NCBI RefSeq assembly: GCF_015291705.1
Contig: NZ_CP030050.1
Span: 1,550,001 to 1,614,000, forward strand
Origin: Bradyrhizobium arachidis
Lineage (GTDB): Bacteria > Pseudomonadota > Alphaproteobacteria > Rhizobiales > Xanthobacteraceae
DNA length: 64,000 nucleotides
Direction of reading: 5' to 3'
Every line of letters begins with the position of its first letter. The first letter of the stretch is position 1. Shown here one piece after another: positions 29,050-38,725 of this stretch. The position numbers were made by a program, and so were the translations under genes. The notes under the pieces are model-generated. The model saw only the letters and a program-made list of their open reading frames with translations, was not told the origin of the DNA and made no database searches.

Positions 29050-30414
29050 TTGAGCCGCTTGGTCATCGTCTCCAACCGTGTCGCCTTGCCGGCAGAAGCT
29101 GCGCAGCGCAGCGGCGGGCTCGTGACCGGCCTCGTCGACGCTCTGCATCAGGCTGGAGGCTTATGGTTCGGGTGGAGTGGCAAGCTTGGAGAAACAACAC
29201 CAGAGCCGAACGTTTTTGAGACCGAGGGAGTGACGTACGCTACCGTCGATCTTACCCGCGCGGACCATGACGGCTACTACAGCGGCTTCTCCAACGCGGC
29301 ACTGTGGCCCTTATTCCACTATCGCCTTGACCTCATGAACTTTACCCGCCGGGACTTGGCCGCCTATCGACGGGTGAACGCCGTGCTCGCCGACGCCCTC
29401 GCGCCCCTGCTCAGCCCGAGTGACCTCGTCTGGGTGCATGACTACCATCTGATCCCGATGGCCGAGGAACTTCGCCGCGCCGGCGCCACACAGCGGATCG
29501 GGTTTTTCTTGCATACGCCGTTTCCGTCTTTGGGGGTGCTGGCGACCCTTCCTCACTACGGCGACCTGCTGAAATCACTGTGCGCTTACGATCTCGTCGG
29601 CTTCCAGACGGTGGAGGATTTGACCGCCTTCCATGACGCCATCCTTCGCCGTGCAGGAGGCACGATTTCGTCCGATGGCCACGTTCACGCTTTCGATCGG
29701 GTTCTGCGCGCCGGCGCCTTCCCGATTGGTATCGATACTGAAGCGATCGCCGAAATGGCTAGTCGCGCTGTGAAATCCCGAACGGCACGCCGGCTGCAGG
29801 AGAGTCTCCGGGGGCGCAAGCTCATCATTGGGGTGGACCGGCTGGATTACAGTAAGGGTCTCGAGCACCGGTTCAAAGCGTTCGCCGCCTTTCTCGAGGG
29901 CTATCCCACATACCGCAACCACGTCCGCTTGCTGCAGATCGCCACCGCAACGCGCAGCGACGTTCCTGAATACCGTGCGCTGCGGCAGAGGCTCGGTGCG
30001 CTGGCGGGCGACGTGGCCGGACGCTTCGCGGAACTCGACTGGGCGCCAATCCAGTATTTGAACAGGAGCTTTTCCCAGCGCTCGCTCGCTGGCTTCTTTC
30101 GGCTCAGTCGCGTCGCTCTTGTCACTCCGTTGCGCGACGGAATGAACCTGGTTGCCAAGGAGTATGTCGCTGCACAGAACCCCGATGACCCCGGCGTGCT
30201 CATTCTCTCGCCCTTCGCGGGCGCGGCCTATGAACTCGACGCTGCCGTGATCGCCAACCCCTATGACCCCGACGCCGTCGCCGAAGCATTGCGGACAGCG
30301 CTGGGGATGCCACTTGAGGAGCGATGCGAGCGTTGGGGGGCCATGATGGCGGTGCTGCGCCGCAATAGCATTATGGCATGGCGCGAGAGTTTCCTCGGGG
30401 CACTCAGCAGCTAA
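29050..30414 (+). CDS. otsA: Alpha,alpha-trehalose-phosphate synthase
   Basis: 454 residues from TTG at 29050, which has a GGAGGG ribosome-binding site and gives the normal SRLVIVSNRVALP start; ATGs further upstream do not. The GT20 fold is intact: VWVHDYHLIPMAEELR, FFLHTPFPS, GVDRLDYSKGLEHR and the C-terminal LRDGMNLVAKEYVA. It makes trehalose-6-phosphate from UDP-glucose and glucose-6-phosphate, an osmoprotectant route. No otsB is adjacent. Confidence 0.95.
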   Translation: MSRLVIVSNRVALPAEAAQRSGGLVTGLVDALHQAGGLWFGWSGKLGETTPEPNVFETEGVTYATVDLTRADHDGYYSGFSNAALWPLFHYRLDLMNFTRRDLAAYRRVNAVLADALAPLLSPSDLVWVHDYHLIPMAEELRRAGATQRIGFFLHTPFPSLGVLATLPHYGDLLKSLCAYDLVGFQTVEDLTAFHDAILRRAGGTISSDGHVHAFDRVLRAGAFPIGIDTEAIAEMASRAVKSRTARRLQESLRGRKLIIGVDRLDYSKGLEHRFKAFAAFLEGYPTYRNHVRLLQIATATRSDVPEYRALRQRLGALAGDVAGRFAELDWAPIQYLNRSFSQRSLAGFFRLSRVALVTPLRDGMNLVAKEYVAAQNPDDPGVLILSPFAGAAYELDAAVIANPYDPDAVAEALRTALGMPLEERCERWGAMMAVLRRNSIMAWRESFLGALSS

Positions 30415-30744
30415 CTGGGGATGTCGTTCGGAGGGTAGCATCACTGCAGCAGGTCGTGATCCGCTCGTCAACCAAGTCGCCCCAGTCCGCCGATAAAATG
30501 GTACTTGGAAATCCTCTCCCTGGCGTAAATGATCCTCGAGTGACGGGACCACTTGCATCCGCCTGATCGCCGCGCTGACCAGATAGACCACAGGCAAGTC
30601 GCCCGCCGCCTTCTCCGCCTCCGCGTCAACGTAGTAAACTTATTCTGCTGGCTCAGCGCGAGGCACCCCAATCAGCCCCTTCTCATCTCAAAACGCCCTG
30701 TACCCGATTGTCATGGCCCTCCTAACTGACTGTGGATTTAACGA
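30415..30744. other. Gap without a supported gene
   Basis: Only short frames are open. The minus-strand frame beginning at 30597 (PVVYLVSAAIRRMQVVPSLED) runs antisense through otsA and is judged a shadow. Confidence 0.4.
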
Positions 30745-31275
30745 ATGACCAACGAGCAAAGCCACAAAGTGCACCTAAGTCCCGAAGACCAGGAGCGGTT
30801 GCGAGAACTTCGGGCGCAAAAGCCAGCCCGCAACTTATCCAAGCTCGCACTGACGCCGGGCGCGATGCTTGCCGACCGGGTTGCTGAAACAGTTGGTTCT
30901 TGGCGCTTCATCATTATCCAAAGCGTGCTACTCGGCATTTGGATCATTCTGAACATGATCGCATTCATCAACCATTGGGACCCTTATCCCTTCATCTTGC
31001 TGAACTTGGTTCTTTCTTTCCAAGCAGCCTACGCGGCGCCCATCATCATGATGAGCCAGAACCGTCAATCCGAGATTGACCGCAGGCACGCAGAACACGA
31101 CTATCGAATAAATGTGAAGGCTGAACTCGAGATCGAATTGCTGCACAACAAGATTGACGCCTTGCGTGAGCAAGAAATCTTGCAGCTACTCAACATCATT
31201 CAGCGTTTGTCCGCGCACCTTGCGCCCGAGCTTGTCGCGGCTATCGAGGCCGAAGCGGTGCCGGGTAAGACCTAG
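30745..31275 (+). CDS. DUF1003 membrane protein
   Basis: 176 residues. Two membrane segments (FIIIQSVLLGIWIILNMIAF and FILLNLVLSFQAAYAAPIIMMS) are followed by RQSEIDRRHAEHDYRINVKAE, the DUF1003 signature, and a C-terminal coiled helix. Inner membrane, cytosolic C-terminus. The role of the family is unknown; it is frequent near stress genes. Confidence 0.88.
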   Translation: MTNEQSHKVHLSPEDQERLRELRAQKPARNLSKLALTPGAMLADRVAETVGSWRFIIIQSVLLGIWIILNMIAFINHWDPYPFILLNLVLSFQAAYAAPIIMMSQNRQSEIDRRHAEHDYRINVKAELEIELLHNKIDALREQEILQLLNIIQRLSAHLAPELVAAIEAEAVPGKT

Positions 31276-31880
31276 GCGGTGACGACCTTGTCTATTATGG
31301 ACCAGAAGGGAAGCGGGAAGCACTGATGTTTATCGGGCACGAGATTTTCATTCGCGCTCTATCGTCGAGGTTGTCAGTTAGAGGGCACTTGTAGCGCTGA
31401 CACCTTCGAGGCGACGCCAAGTTCGACCGGATCCGCTAGTCAAGGCACAGGCTGCTCGCGATGTTCCTGAAGTAGTTCGTCAAGTCGTTTTTCGCACCAC
31501 GTGAACACCTTCGCCTCGACCAAGGCAACGGCCTCAGTGCGGGGGCATCTGAGGCCGCTAAGCCTTCCGCCGGGCATTGGGGCAAAATGTCGACCGGTCA
31601 GTGGGCTTGGTTCTCGAAGATAAGATCTCCGATTGCGGAGGACCAAGAAGTCCCAAGATCAATCGTTCCAGCCGTTTGAGAATATTGCCTGTCCTAACTT
31701 GGGCAATATTCGAAAGACTCAGGACGTGCCCCTCCGCCCCGGGGCTCACCGCCGGCACTGACTTGCCATTTGGTGGAAGCGATGACTTCGGTGCGTCGCC
31801 GTTTTTGGGTAGCGCTCGGACAAGCAATCCGCTCGAGCATGCCAGCACGCTACGCCGATTCTGCACCTGATGAATAACTC
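31276..31880. other. Gap without a supported gene
   Basis: 600 nt between the DUF1003 gene and the IS110 element. Possible relics are a leftward frame ending VEAKVFTWCEKRLDELLQEH (31440-31646) and nothing else I recognise. Confidence 0.4.
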
Positions 31881-33230
31881 CCGCTAATGGGATGGTCCGG
31901 CCGTGCTCCGGCCCTGCCAGCACGAGAAGCTGGCAAGGGGCGCTCAAGACAAGGAGCACGCCATGTCTCAGAAACTCAACGCGGCGATCGCCGTGATCGG
32001 CATCGACATCGGCAAAAACTCGTTCCACATCGTGGGTCAGGATCACCGCGGTGCCATCGTGCTGCGGCAGAAGTGGTCGCGCGGCCAGGTGGAAACGCGG
32101 CTCGCCAACCTGCCGCCGTGCTTGATCGGTATGGAGGCCTGCGTAGGCGCCCATCATCTCAGCCGCAAACTCCAAGTACTTGGCCACGACGCCCGCCTGA
32201 TGCCAGCGAAATACGTGCGCCCGTATTCGAAGGGACAGAAGAATGACTTCCGAGATGCGGAAGCCATCGCCGAGGCTGTCCAACGCCCGACCATGAAGTT
32301 CGTCGCGACCAAGACCGCCGATCAGCTCGACCTTCAGGCACTGCACCGCGTCCGCGATCGATTGGTCGGTCAGCGTACCGGCGCGATCAATCAGATCCGT
32401 GCGTTCCTGCTGGAACGGGGCATCGCCGTGCGGCAAGGCCCGCATTCCCTGCGGTTCGAGTTGCCAGGTATCTTGGCAACACGCACTGATGTGCTCTCGC
32501 CTCGCATGTTGCCCATCATCGAGGGTCTGGCGGAAGACTGGCGCCGGCTGGATGAGCGTATCGAGGGTCTATCTGGCGAGATCGAAACACTAGCCCGTCA
32601 AGATAGGGCCTGCCAGCGACTGATGACGGTGCCTGGCATTGGCCCAATCATCTCGAGCGCAATGGTGGCTGCGATCGGCACCGGAGACGTGTTCTCGAAA
32701 GGCCGCGACTTCGGCGCCTGGCTTGGACTTGTTCCGAAGCAGATATCGACCGGCGACCGCACGATCCTCGGCAGTATATCAAGGCGCGGTAATCGCTACC
32801 TGCGCGCGCTGTTCGTGCAAGCCGCGTGGGTTGTTCTGGTAAAGGTCAAGTGCTGGGAGCGCTATGGCCTCAACTCTTGGATCGAAGCCGCCAAGAAGCG
32901 ATTGCACCACAACGTGCTGGCGATTGCGCTCGCCAACAAGCTCGCCCGGATCGCCTGGGCGGTCCTCAACAAGGGACGCGCCTTCGCGTGCGTCAAGATG
33001 GAGGAGACGGTGTCCCGACCTGCTTGATCCTCGCGCCGTGCGCGGGGCCGTCAAGGCGCAGCCTGGCAGCAGGAGAGCAAGACGTCAGGACAGCACGACG
33101 GCCGGCTTTGACGGCCCCTTGCGCGCGGCGCGTCTGCGCGCGCAGGCCGGGACGAAGGAACGGCCGCCAGGCACGAACGAAGGAACAGCGCGAAGTGAGG
33201 AGCTATCGATGACGTAACAACCCTTACCCG
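31880..33230 (+). mobile_element. IS110-family insertion sequence (approximate ends)
   Basis: Contains one complete transposase gene, with about 80 nt of non-coding DNA on its left and 150-200 nt on its right. IS110 elements lack ordinary terminal inverted repeats, so the ends are estimated from where neighbouring sequence changes. A short inverted repeat (gccagc/gctggc, around 31916-31935) precedes the gene. Confidence 0.6.
31963..33027 (+). CDS. IS110-family transposase
   Basis: 354 residues from the ATG at 31963, preceded by AAGGAG. The N-terminal DEDD RuvC-like catalytic domain has VIGIDIGKNSFHIVG, GMEACVGAHH and KNDFRDAEAIAEA. The C-terminal domain has TVPGIGPIISSAMVAAIG and the serine-containing SISRRGNRYLRALF. 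Intact, so the element may still be active. Elements of this family use an RNA from the non-coding end to pair donor and target. Confidence 0.93.
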   Translation: MSQKLNAAIAVIGIDIGKNSFHIVGQDHRGAIVLRQKWSRGQVETRLANLPPCLIGMEACVGAHHLSRKLQVLGHDARLMPAKYVRPYSKGQKNDFRDAEAIAEAVQRPTMKFVATKTADQLDLQALHRVRDRLVGQRTGAINQIRAFLLERGIAVRQGPHSLRFELPGILATRTDVLSPRMLPIIEGLAEDWRRLDERIEGLSGEIETLARQDRACQRLMTVPGIGPIISSAMVAAIGTGDVFSKGRDFGAWLGLVPKQISTGDRTILGSISRRGNRYLRALFVQAAWVVLVKVKCWERYGLNSWIEAAKKRLHHNVLAIALANKLARIAWAVLNKGRAFACVKMEETVSRPA

Positions 33231-33606
33231 CCGAGGTCTGCGAGAGGATGAGACGACGATGGAGAATCGGTCTTCCCGGCACATGTGAACCCTGGTGACC
33301 CAAATGGCCCGGTCGAGGCCTGTCCGCTAACCAGATCACATGCGCGCTGATATCCATGATGGCCCGGAGCACTGCGCTCCAAACAGAGGCCGGATACATT
33401 GATGCAAGACCGCATCTACCGGATCGTCGAAATCTTCTTGCACCCCACGGCCGGACCATACATTGGGTCACCTCGTTGCGGAAGATGAAACCAATTGACC
33501 TTCCCGCGACCAAAACGGCTATCCATTGATCCGGGGGTCGTCAATATTGACCAGCAACTGTAAGAGTTTCAGGTCATATTTCGCCAAAATGGGGGTTGGC
33601 GGATCG
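33231..33606. other. Gap with a leader-box-like word
   Basis: No gene. The word TCAATATTGACCAG near 33540-33555 matches the box of the repeated leader elements (see 35613), about 55 nt before the start of the small gene at 33607. Confidence 0.35.
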
Positions 33607-33777
33607 ATGCAGTCACTCGACGATAAGCTTTTTTACCTCCAATCCATTTCAAAGGATCTCAATACACAGCTGCTCACTTTGATCGCTTTGCGAGAGAGCA
33701 CCAACGAGGCCCACAGAAAGATCGCCTATCGGCAGAACTTACCCATGTCGGTCGACACTCGCTCCTCCAACTACTAA
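33607..33777 (+). CDS. Small hypothetical protein
   Basis: 56 residues from the ATG at 33607. Helical throughout (LDDKLFYLQSISKDLNTQLL, IALRESTNEAHRKIAYRQN), suggesting a short coiled coil. No family recognised. The upstream box at about 33541 hints at shared regulation with the other leader-controlled genes. Confidence 0.45.
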   Translation: MQSLDDKLFYLQSISKDLNTQLLTLIALRESTNEAHRKIAYRQNLPMSVDTRSSNY

Positions 33778-33818
33778 ATAGGCCGAAGTCGCTCTTGCGC
33801 AGTGAGCCGAAGCGCGAA

Positions 33819-34064
33819 TCAGGTTGAGCTGGACTCGCCACCGGTTGGACCTCGCTGGTCCCAGAGAATGACGGACCAGGCTCTTTCGTGAAGATAGTAG
33901 AGGATCATTTTCGTGATCGCTTCAGCGCCGGCGATCGAGCCTGCAACCTTTACGCTGCCCGTGAAGATGAAACTCAGCACGAAGGTGTCGATACTACCGG
34001 TAATCCTCCAACTGACGGCCTTGACGATAGAGCGAAAATGGGAATCTCGTACCCGAATGAACAT
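33819..34064 (-). CDS. DUF2061 membrane protein
   Basis: 81 residues from the ATG at 34064. The DUF2061 pattern is clear: RSIVKAVSWRITGSIDTFVLSFIFTG, then EAITKMILYYLHERAW. Two membrane segments. Found with stress and transport genes in proteobacteria; molecular role unknown. Confidence 0.85.
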   Translation of the reverse strand: MFIRVRDSHFRSIVKAVSWRITGSIDTFVLSFIFTGSVKVAGSIAGAEAITKMILYYLHERAWSVILWDQRGPTGGESSST

Positions 34065-34481
34065 CGGTTCCTCCCGCTCCCGGCGTCGGCATAAGATCTC
34101 GAGACCTACGGGCAACGAACTGTATCAAAAAAGCAAAAGGCCGGGCGTCGCCATCCGCATTCTCGGGCGCCATGTGTCCGCCGGCGGCCGGAGCTTCGGC
34201 TCGGCGACGATGGCCATCCTGCTGATCAAGAGAGCTGCCACCGAGGAGGCATTCCGGGTCGCATTGGGCACTTTTGTCGGGGTCGATATCGATCTTGTTC
34301 TCCGAATTGTTGTTGAATGTACTGTGAGTCGAAACCGTATTGTACTGATCCTCCAGGATCTTGCCGCCACGACCGAGCTGTGGTTTCGCGGCTCTGCTTA
34401 TCGCCAAGCGCAGGTCATTCTTCTACGATTGTGGTACTGAGCGCACATGACTCCAGTCGCGGCACTCTCGTGGTCCAGGTC

Positions 34482-34853
34482 TCAGGCCAGTCTATGAAAT
34501 GCTGGCGGCAACGCCTCCCGAACGAGTTCACTTAGATCCAAAGCCTCGCCGCTTTCCGTAATGTCAGAGAATAGAACCTCGACAAAGGGATGCTGGCGGT
34601 TGAATGCGGCGCCTCGCTGGTATTTCGCGCTCACAATCCGCTGAAGTGCGGCAAGGTTCAGCCTGCCAAGCGCATTGTATTGATCGCGGAACAGACTTTG
34701 TCGTCCTCCACGATGCTCGACAGACTCCGCCCAAACGTCCATCACCTTTCGGCCCATGAACGCCTCGACCCGTTCATTTCCATCCAGAGCAAAAAGCCGT
34801 AGCCCGTCCATGGTGTGTGGTCCGTCATCAACTCGAAACTGTGTAAATGACAT
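34482..34853 (-). CDS. Hypothetical protein, second gene of an operon
   Basis: 123 residues from the ATG at 34853, behind AGGAGG. Contains DGLRLFALDGNERVEAFMGRKV and a C-terminal FVEVLFSDITESGEALDLSELV. Starts 13 nt after the stop of 34867-35385, so cotranscribed. Unknown; weak resemblance to DUF1488-like proteins was considered and not adopted. Confidence 0.65.
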   Translation of the reverse strand: MSFTQFRVDDGPHTMDGLRLFALDGNERVEAFMGRKVMDVWAESVEHRGGRQSLFRDQYNALGRLNLAALQRIVSAKYQRGAAFNRQHPFVEVLFSDITESGEALDLSELVREALPPAFHRLA

Positions 34854-34866
34854 GGGAGTCCTCCTG

Positions 34867-35385
34867 TTATTGACGTCTATTTTCATCGGCAGCCACGTCG
34901 CGGACTGCGCCTCCCTCGTTGTCCCACCGTGACAGAGCCAGAGCGACCGTTCTCGCATCGCTAGGCGTGCCTTCTGTTAAAGGCAGTTTGCCGCGACCGG
35001 CATCATCCTTGTGCTTATGCAGAAATCGGGCGATTTGCCCGCGGAGCGCCGCCGTCTCCAACAACTTGCCGACCGACCCGGCGGTGTCGAAGATCTCTCG
35101 CCGCAGCGTCGTCGGCAGGGCGTTCCATTGCATGATGATGGCCGCGCCGAGACAACGCAAAACGAGCTCTTCTTCGGCCGCAAGGGCTGCGCCGCTCGAT
35201 CCGTCCTGCTCCGCAACGTGCACTGCATTGTCATAGTCGTCCGCCAGACCCTGCTCGTTATCCGCGAGCGAGGCAAGTCGGTCCTGCAGTTGTTGAAATT
35301 TACGGATCTCAGCCGGACCGATCGAACGCTTAATCAGTTCGCCGTACTCGACTGCCTTTGCACGATATTGCTGAGATTTAAACAT
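34867..35385 (-). CDS. Hypothetical helical protein, paralogous to 28055-28372
   Basis: 172 residues from the ATG at 35385 (AAAGGGG upstream). The N-terminal half is helical (KSQQYRAKAVEYGELIKRSI; KFQQLQDRLASLADNEQG) and acidic. The core VLRCLGAAIIMQWNALP and QIARFLHKHKD and the C-terminal ALALSRWDNEGGA recur in the shorter protein at 28055. First gene of a two-gene operon. Function unknown. Confidence 0.7.
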   Translation of the reverse strand: MFKSQQYRAKAVEYGELIKRSIGPAEIRKFQQLQDRLASLADNEQGLADDYDNAVHVAEQDGSSGAALAAEEELVLRCLGAAIIMQWNALPTTLRREIFDTAGSVGKLLETAALRGQIARFLHKHKDDAGRGKLPLTEGTPSDARTVALALSRWDNEGGAVRDVAADENRRQ

Positions 35386-35612
35386 GCCGGGCCCCTTTCG
35401 TTGAAAGTCTCGGCCCATTCCGACCAACTTCGATGGTTGATCAGACATACATAGATATGGGGACCAAAGGTTCGAATAACGAGCCCAGGGCACAAATAAA
35501 CTGGCACGAAAAGACCGCGCCAGTTGGCAATGGTTGGCGTCTAACACTCGTGTCTCTCAAAGAGGCTTGCCGCTACAGCTGATTACAATCATCCCGTCAA
35601 ATTCTCATGAGT

Positions 35613-35733
35613 GAGCAATATTGACCAGCGGGCCGCGCTCCGAGTCGATACTGCTGTGATCACCCCCCGACCGTTGGCACCCATCGGTGACAGAGAGTTG
35701 GATAGTGCGCCCGCCTGTCCCACAGGGGGCAAG
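35613..35733 (+). promoter_or_regulatory. Conserved promoter-leader element, copy A (degenerate)
   Basis: Box GAGCAATATTGACCAG at 35613-35628; 46 nt from the box start come ATCACC (35659) and its partner GGTGA (35686-35690), then CAGAGAGT and GCCCGCCTG. The stem has lost one pair and the expected AGGGGAGCATCATG is replaced by AGGGGGCAAGTTTG, so the downstream start is lost or is TTG. Confidence 0.55.
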
Positions 35734-35967
35734 TTTGCCCGATCACAAGCAAAGACCCTATCACCTCGCGCGGCGGCGCAGCCTCGTTGTCCCAAATGGC
35801 AGTCGCGTACAGAGGTGCGAAACATTGCGGTGGCCCATGCTGGGTTCGAGCACTGGACCCTGCGTTGCATCAGGTGCGCCCATATTCATGAGGCGCAGAT
35901 AGTCGCCGACCCGATGAAGTCCGGTGCTGTCGATTGGGAACACAGCCACTTGCGAAGGCCGCAGTAA
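35734..35967 (+). pseudogene. Zinc-ribbon protein downstream of leader A, probably decayed
   Basis: The readable part (HAGFEHWTLRCIRCAHIHEA) has a good second CxxC, but the first pair reads CPKW, so one zinc ligand is missing. A TTG at 35734 would fit the leader, but the frame changes once before the ribbon. Likely a damaged member of the four-cysteine family that the leader elements precede. Confidence 0.45.
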
Positions 35968-35977
35968 GGATCATGAC

Positions 35978-36172
35978 ATGACAGGGCTGCCGCGCAACGA
36001 TCTCGGTAGTCACGATTGGGCTACCCGGGCATCTGAGGCTCTGGCACGGGCAGAGAAGTTGCCGGCTGGATCGATGCGATCCGAAGCCATCAGAAAAGCC
36101 GAACAACTTGGCTTTGCCGCTGACATGAGGAAATGGCTGATACCGAAAAAGCCCAACGCACACCGAAAGTGA
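35978..36172 (+). CDS. Small helical protein
   Basis: 64 residues. The pattern TRASEALARAEKLPAGSMRSEAIRKAEQLG recurs in the C-terminal part of 36338-36651 and in 55200-55445 (A-x2-AL-x2-A...PG-x2-R-x-E-x2-KKA). A short family of two-helix proteins. It follows the relic at 35734 by 10 nt. No function known. Confidence 0.6.
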   Translation: MTGLPRNDLGSHDWATRASEALARAEKLPAGSMRSEAIRKAEQLGFAADMRKWLIPKKPNAHRK

Positions 36173-36337
36173 CCGGCTGACCGCGATCCAAGACATAGGA
36201 CGCGTCCTCAACTCGGAATGGCAAACTGCCTTCCCACGCCGATCTCGGGGTTGGGTAGACGTGCACAGGTGGACGGTTGATGGCAAAGACTTATTCCTCG
36301 TCCCGCGTTTCACTCCTCGCCCAGCCAGCAACCGCAA

Positions 36338-36651
36338 TGTCAAAACTGCAACGCAAGGATGCATTTGGAGCGCGTTGAGCTGGGCCATCCGGCTTCGATA
36401 TCCGCACACTTGAGTGCGCCAAGTGCGATCATGCTCACATGGTCACGGTCACAACTGATCTGGTGAGTGACAGCCGCAGCCTGCACGCGAGAGCGATTGA
36501 CGCGCTTGAGGAAGCGCAGGCGATGTCGCCCGGCGCACAGCGAACCGAGGGGCTCAAAAAGGCGGGCCTTCTCCGTAGAACTGCGGGCAATCAGGCGGTA
36601 ATGTCTGCGAAACGGGGCAAGCCCCGCAAAGTGATCAGTTGGCTAAAGTAG
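36338..36651 (+). pseudogene. Zinc-ribbon plus two-helix protein, split by a 1-nt deletion
   Basis: The first frame gives CQNCNARMHLERVELGHP and the next frame continues GFDIRTLECAKCDHAH, together the complete four-cysteine ribbon seen in 40613-40792. One base is missing between 36390 and 36391. Downstream of the ribbon the second frame carries the two-helix domain (ARAIDALEEAQAMSPGAQRT) and a basic tail. The ATG at 36439 could still give a 70-residue protein without the ribbon. Confidence 0.6.
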
Positions 36652-36733
36652 CAGCTCGCCGCTCGGTTCGAAAGGCTTGGCGCTTGGCAGCCAACCGAAA
36701 TCGAGCAAATTCGCTGAGTCAAAGGAGGCTCCC

Positions 36734-37411
36734 GTGGCGAAGCCAACCAAGGACATGTTTGACCCCAAAACGTTTCTCGCCAAAGTGGGCGCGGGGAAAA
36801 CGATTCTCAAACTTCCCAAGAATCAACATGTGTTCCAGCAAGGCGACGTCGCGGACACCGTTTTTTACATTCAAAGAGGCAAAGTCAAGCTAACGGTCGT
36901 GTCTGAGCAGGGCAAGGAAGCGGTCGTCGCAATTCTGGAGCCCGGCCAGTTCTTTGGCGAAGGATGCATGAATGGTCACCCGTTACGCATCGCTACGACA
37001 ACAGCGATGGAAGATTGCGTCATCACGTCGATCACCAAGGAAGCCATGATGTCGGCTATTCGTGACGAGCCGAAATTTTCAGAGCTATTCATGTCATACC
37101 TCCTGACCCGGAACAGTCGGATTGAGGAGGACCTGATCGACCAGCTATTCAATTCGAGTGAGCGGCGGCTTGCTCGGCTGCTGTTGCTGCTCGCGAATTT
37201 CGGCAAGGAAGGGAGCCCGCAGCCGATCAGCGTGAATATCAGTCAGGAAACATTGGCTGAAATGATCGGGACCACGCGATCCCGGGTCAGCTATTTCATG
37301 AACAAGTTTCGCAGGCTGGGCCTCATCAGCTATAATGGGCACATTGAGGTCCACAATTCGCTGTTGAGTGCGGTCTTGCATGAGAAGCCCCTGCTGAGAG
37401 AGCGCGACTAG
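36734..37411 (+). CDS. Crp/Fnr-family transcriptional regulator
   Basis: 225 residues from GTG at 36734, chosen because GGAGG precedes it. Cyclic-nucleotide-binding beta-roll (HVFQQGDVADTVFYIQRGKV, EPGQFFGEG) with no N-terminal cysteine cluster, so probably not an oxygen sensor of the FNR type. A C-terminal winged helix contains SQETLAEMIGTTRSRVSYFMNKF. It is likely a local regulator of the stress region; ligand unknown. Confidence 0.88.
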   Translation: MAKPTKDMFDPKTFLAKVGAGKTILKLPKNQHVFQQGDVADTVFYIQRGKVKLTVVSEQGKEAVVAILEPGQFFGEGCMNGHPLRIATTTAMEDCVITSITKEAMMSAIRDEPKFSELFMSYLLTRNSRIEEDLIDQLFNSSERRLARLLLLLANFGKEGSPQPISVNISQETLAEMIGTTRSRVSYFMNKFRRLGLISYNGHIEVHNSLLSAVLHEKPLLRERD

Positions 37412-37793
37412 AAGCACCGTTCCAAGGAACGGCCCCAGCGCGGGGGGACGAGCTGAGGCCGTCATTTCATCGGATGCTTGGGGGCACATGCATCCGGTCA
37501 CCCGTCACCAAGTTGCGCCGACGACATTGGTTCCGGCAGAAGGTCAAGCCGCTTTTGGTCGGTTGAGCCTTTTCCGAAGTCCCGGACCAGTTCTCGTGAA
37601 AGGGATTTAGCATTCAGCCTCATGCAACGCCGTCAGGGGATCATTTCCGCCTGGCGGCGTTTGTGCATCACAGAGCGAGGGGCGCAATCACTTCGCGCTC
37701 AAAATCGCATCATGAGACGGGCTATTTCTTGGAACGATACGAAGCAGCGAACCTTACCTTCTCAGAGCTGAAACGGTCCCATGAGTTAATCCA
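37412..37793. other. Gap without a supported gene
   Basis: Between the Crp/Fnr gene and the small gene at 37794 I see no convincing frame, repeat or terminator. Confidence 0.4.
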
Positions 37794-37994
37794 ATGAACA
37801 TCGTCCCCGTTGATCGCGCGCTAAGCATATACGGCGTCCTTGCGGACCGCTCCGAGACGAAGGGCGCCCGTGAATGTCTTTCCAAGCATCTGATGAAATT
37901 GTACATCGGCGGCGAAAAAGACCAGCACCGCTTGACGGTGCACGGACTATCGTACCTTCGCGACCTGGACCGGGCGATCGATTCCAGCAACTGA
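37794..37994 (+). CDS. Small hypothetical protein
   Basis: 66 residues. Reads IVPVDRALSIYGVLADRSETKG, CLSKHLMKLYIGGEKDQHRLTVHGLSYLRDL, a compact helical pattern with several aromatic residues. Codon use matches neighbours. Unknown. Confidence 0.5.
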   Translation: MNIVPVDRALSIYGVLADRSETKGARECLSKHLMKLYIGGEKDQHRLTVHGLSYLRDLDRAIDSSN

Positions 37995-38016
37995 ACAGGC
38001 AACCTGTCGGCCTGCA

Positions 38017-38241
38017 CTAGCCCTTCTGCGCTTGACGCTGCGTCCGCAGGGAATTGCGCCGCATCATTCTTGCGTTCGCGGTGCGGACTGCATCCGCCCT
38101 TGCTTGTTGTTCTTTCGGAAGTGGCGTCCTGTGTTGCTCGCCGACCGTTGGCGCCATAGCCAGCTGGGTTGGCGCTGTCGAGCTATGCTCGACAGGCTGC
38201 ACGCTCATTGCGCCCGTGGATGGTGATTTGCGTTTAGGCAT
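38017..38241 (-). CDS. Small hydrophilic protein
   Basis: 74 residues from the ATG at 38241. Low-complexity, rich in Ser, Thr, Gln and Arg, ending NARMMRRNSLRTQRQAQKG. Could be disordered. Evidence for a real gene is moderate. Confidence 0.35.
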   Translation of the reverse strand: MPKRKSPSTGAMSVQPVEHSSTAPTQLAMAPTVGEQHRTPLPKEQQARADAVRTANARMMRRNSLRTQRQAQKG

Positions 38242-38725
38242 CAGGGACAACTCGTTGCTACCGAGTTCGTTCAATAGCTCTCCGACGGGACCTTGCTGGC
38301 GGAAACCTCAAGGTCACCGGTCCTCTCCACTCTTGCGATGTAGCAACCAGCTGCCGCAAAGTGAATATGCATAGTCGACATTCGACGGCGCGAGCCACCA
38401 CTCTTCTACGACTGGTTCGGTCTGAAGACCGTCGACTAACCGGTTATCGGCCATCATTTCCTTCGAATGACTTCACGGCAAGCGTACGTGTGCGCAGTTG
38501 TTCGGGAATTTCGTCACTTTATCGTAGGTCTGATCGCCTTCGCGCACACGTAAACCGCATCCAATACGGCGAATCGACTGGACGGCGGATGGTTCTCCGA
38601 TCGCGTCATCCCGGTCATCAATGTAGGGCGCGCTCCGAGGCAGCCACCGTTCTCAAAAACCGTCAGCCCAAAGTCGTCACCCACATTTCGGTTGCTACGG
38701 GTCATGCGAACCAGCGGTAATGCCG
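38242..38725. other. Gap without a supported gene
   Basis: Possible short frames in both directions, none with a good ribosome-binding site or recognisable sequence. Confidence 0.35.

Noticed and set aside
29575..30597. A 340-residue minus-strand frame across otsA
   Set aside because: Antisense to a clear GT20 enzyme with normal codon use; no family resemblance.
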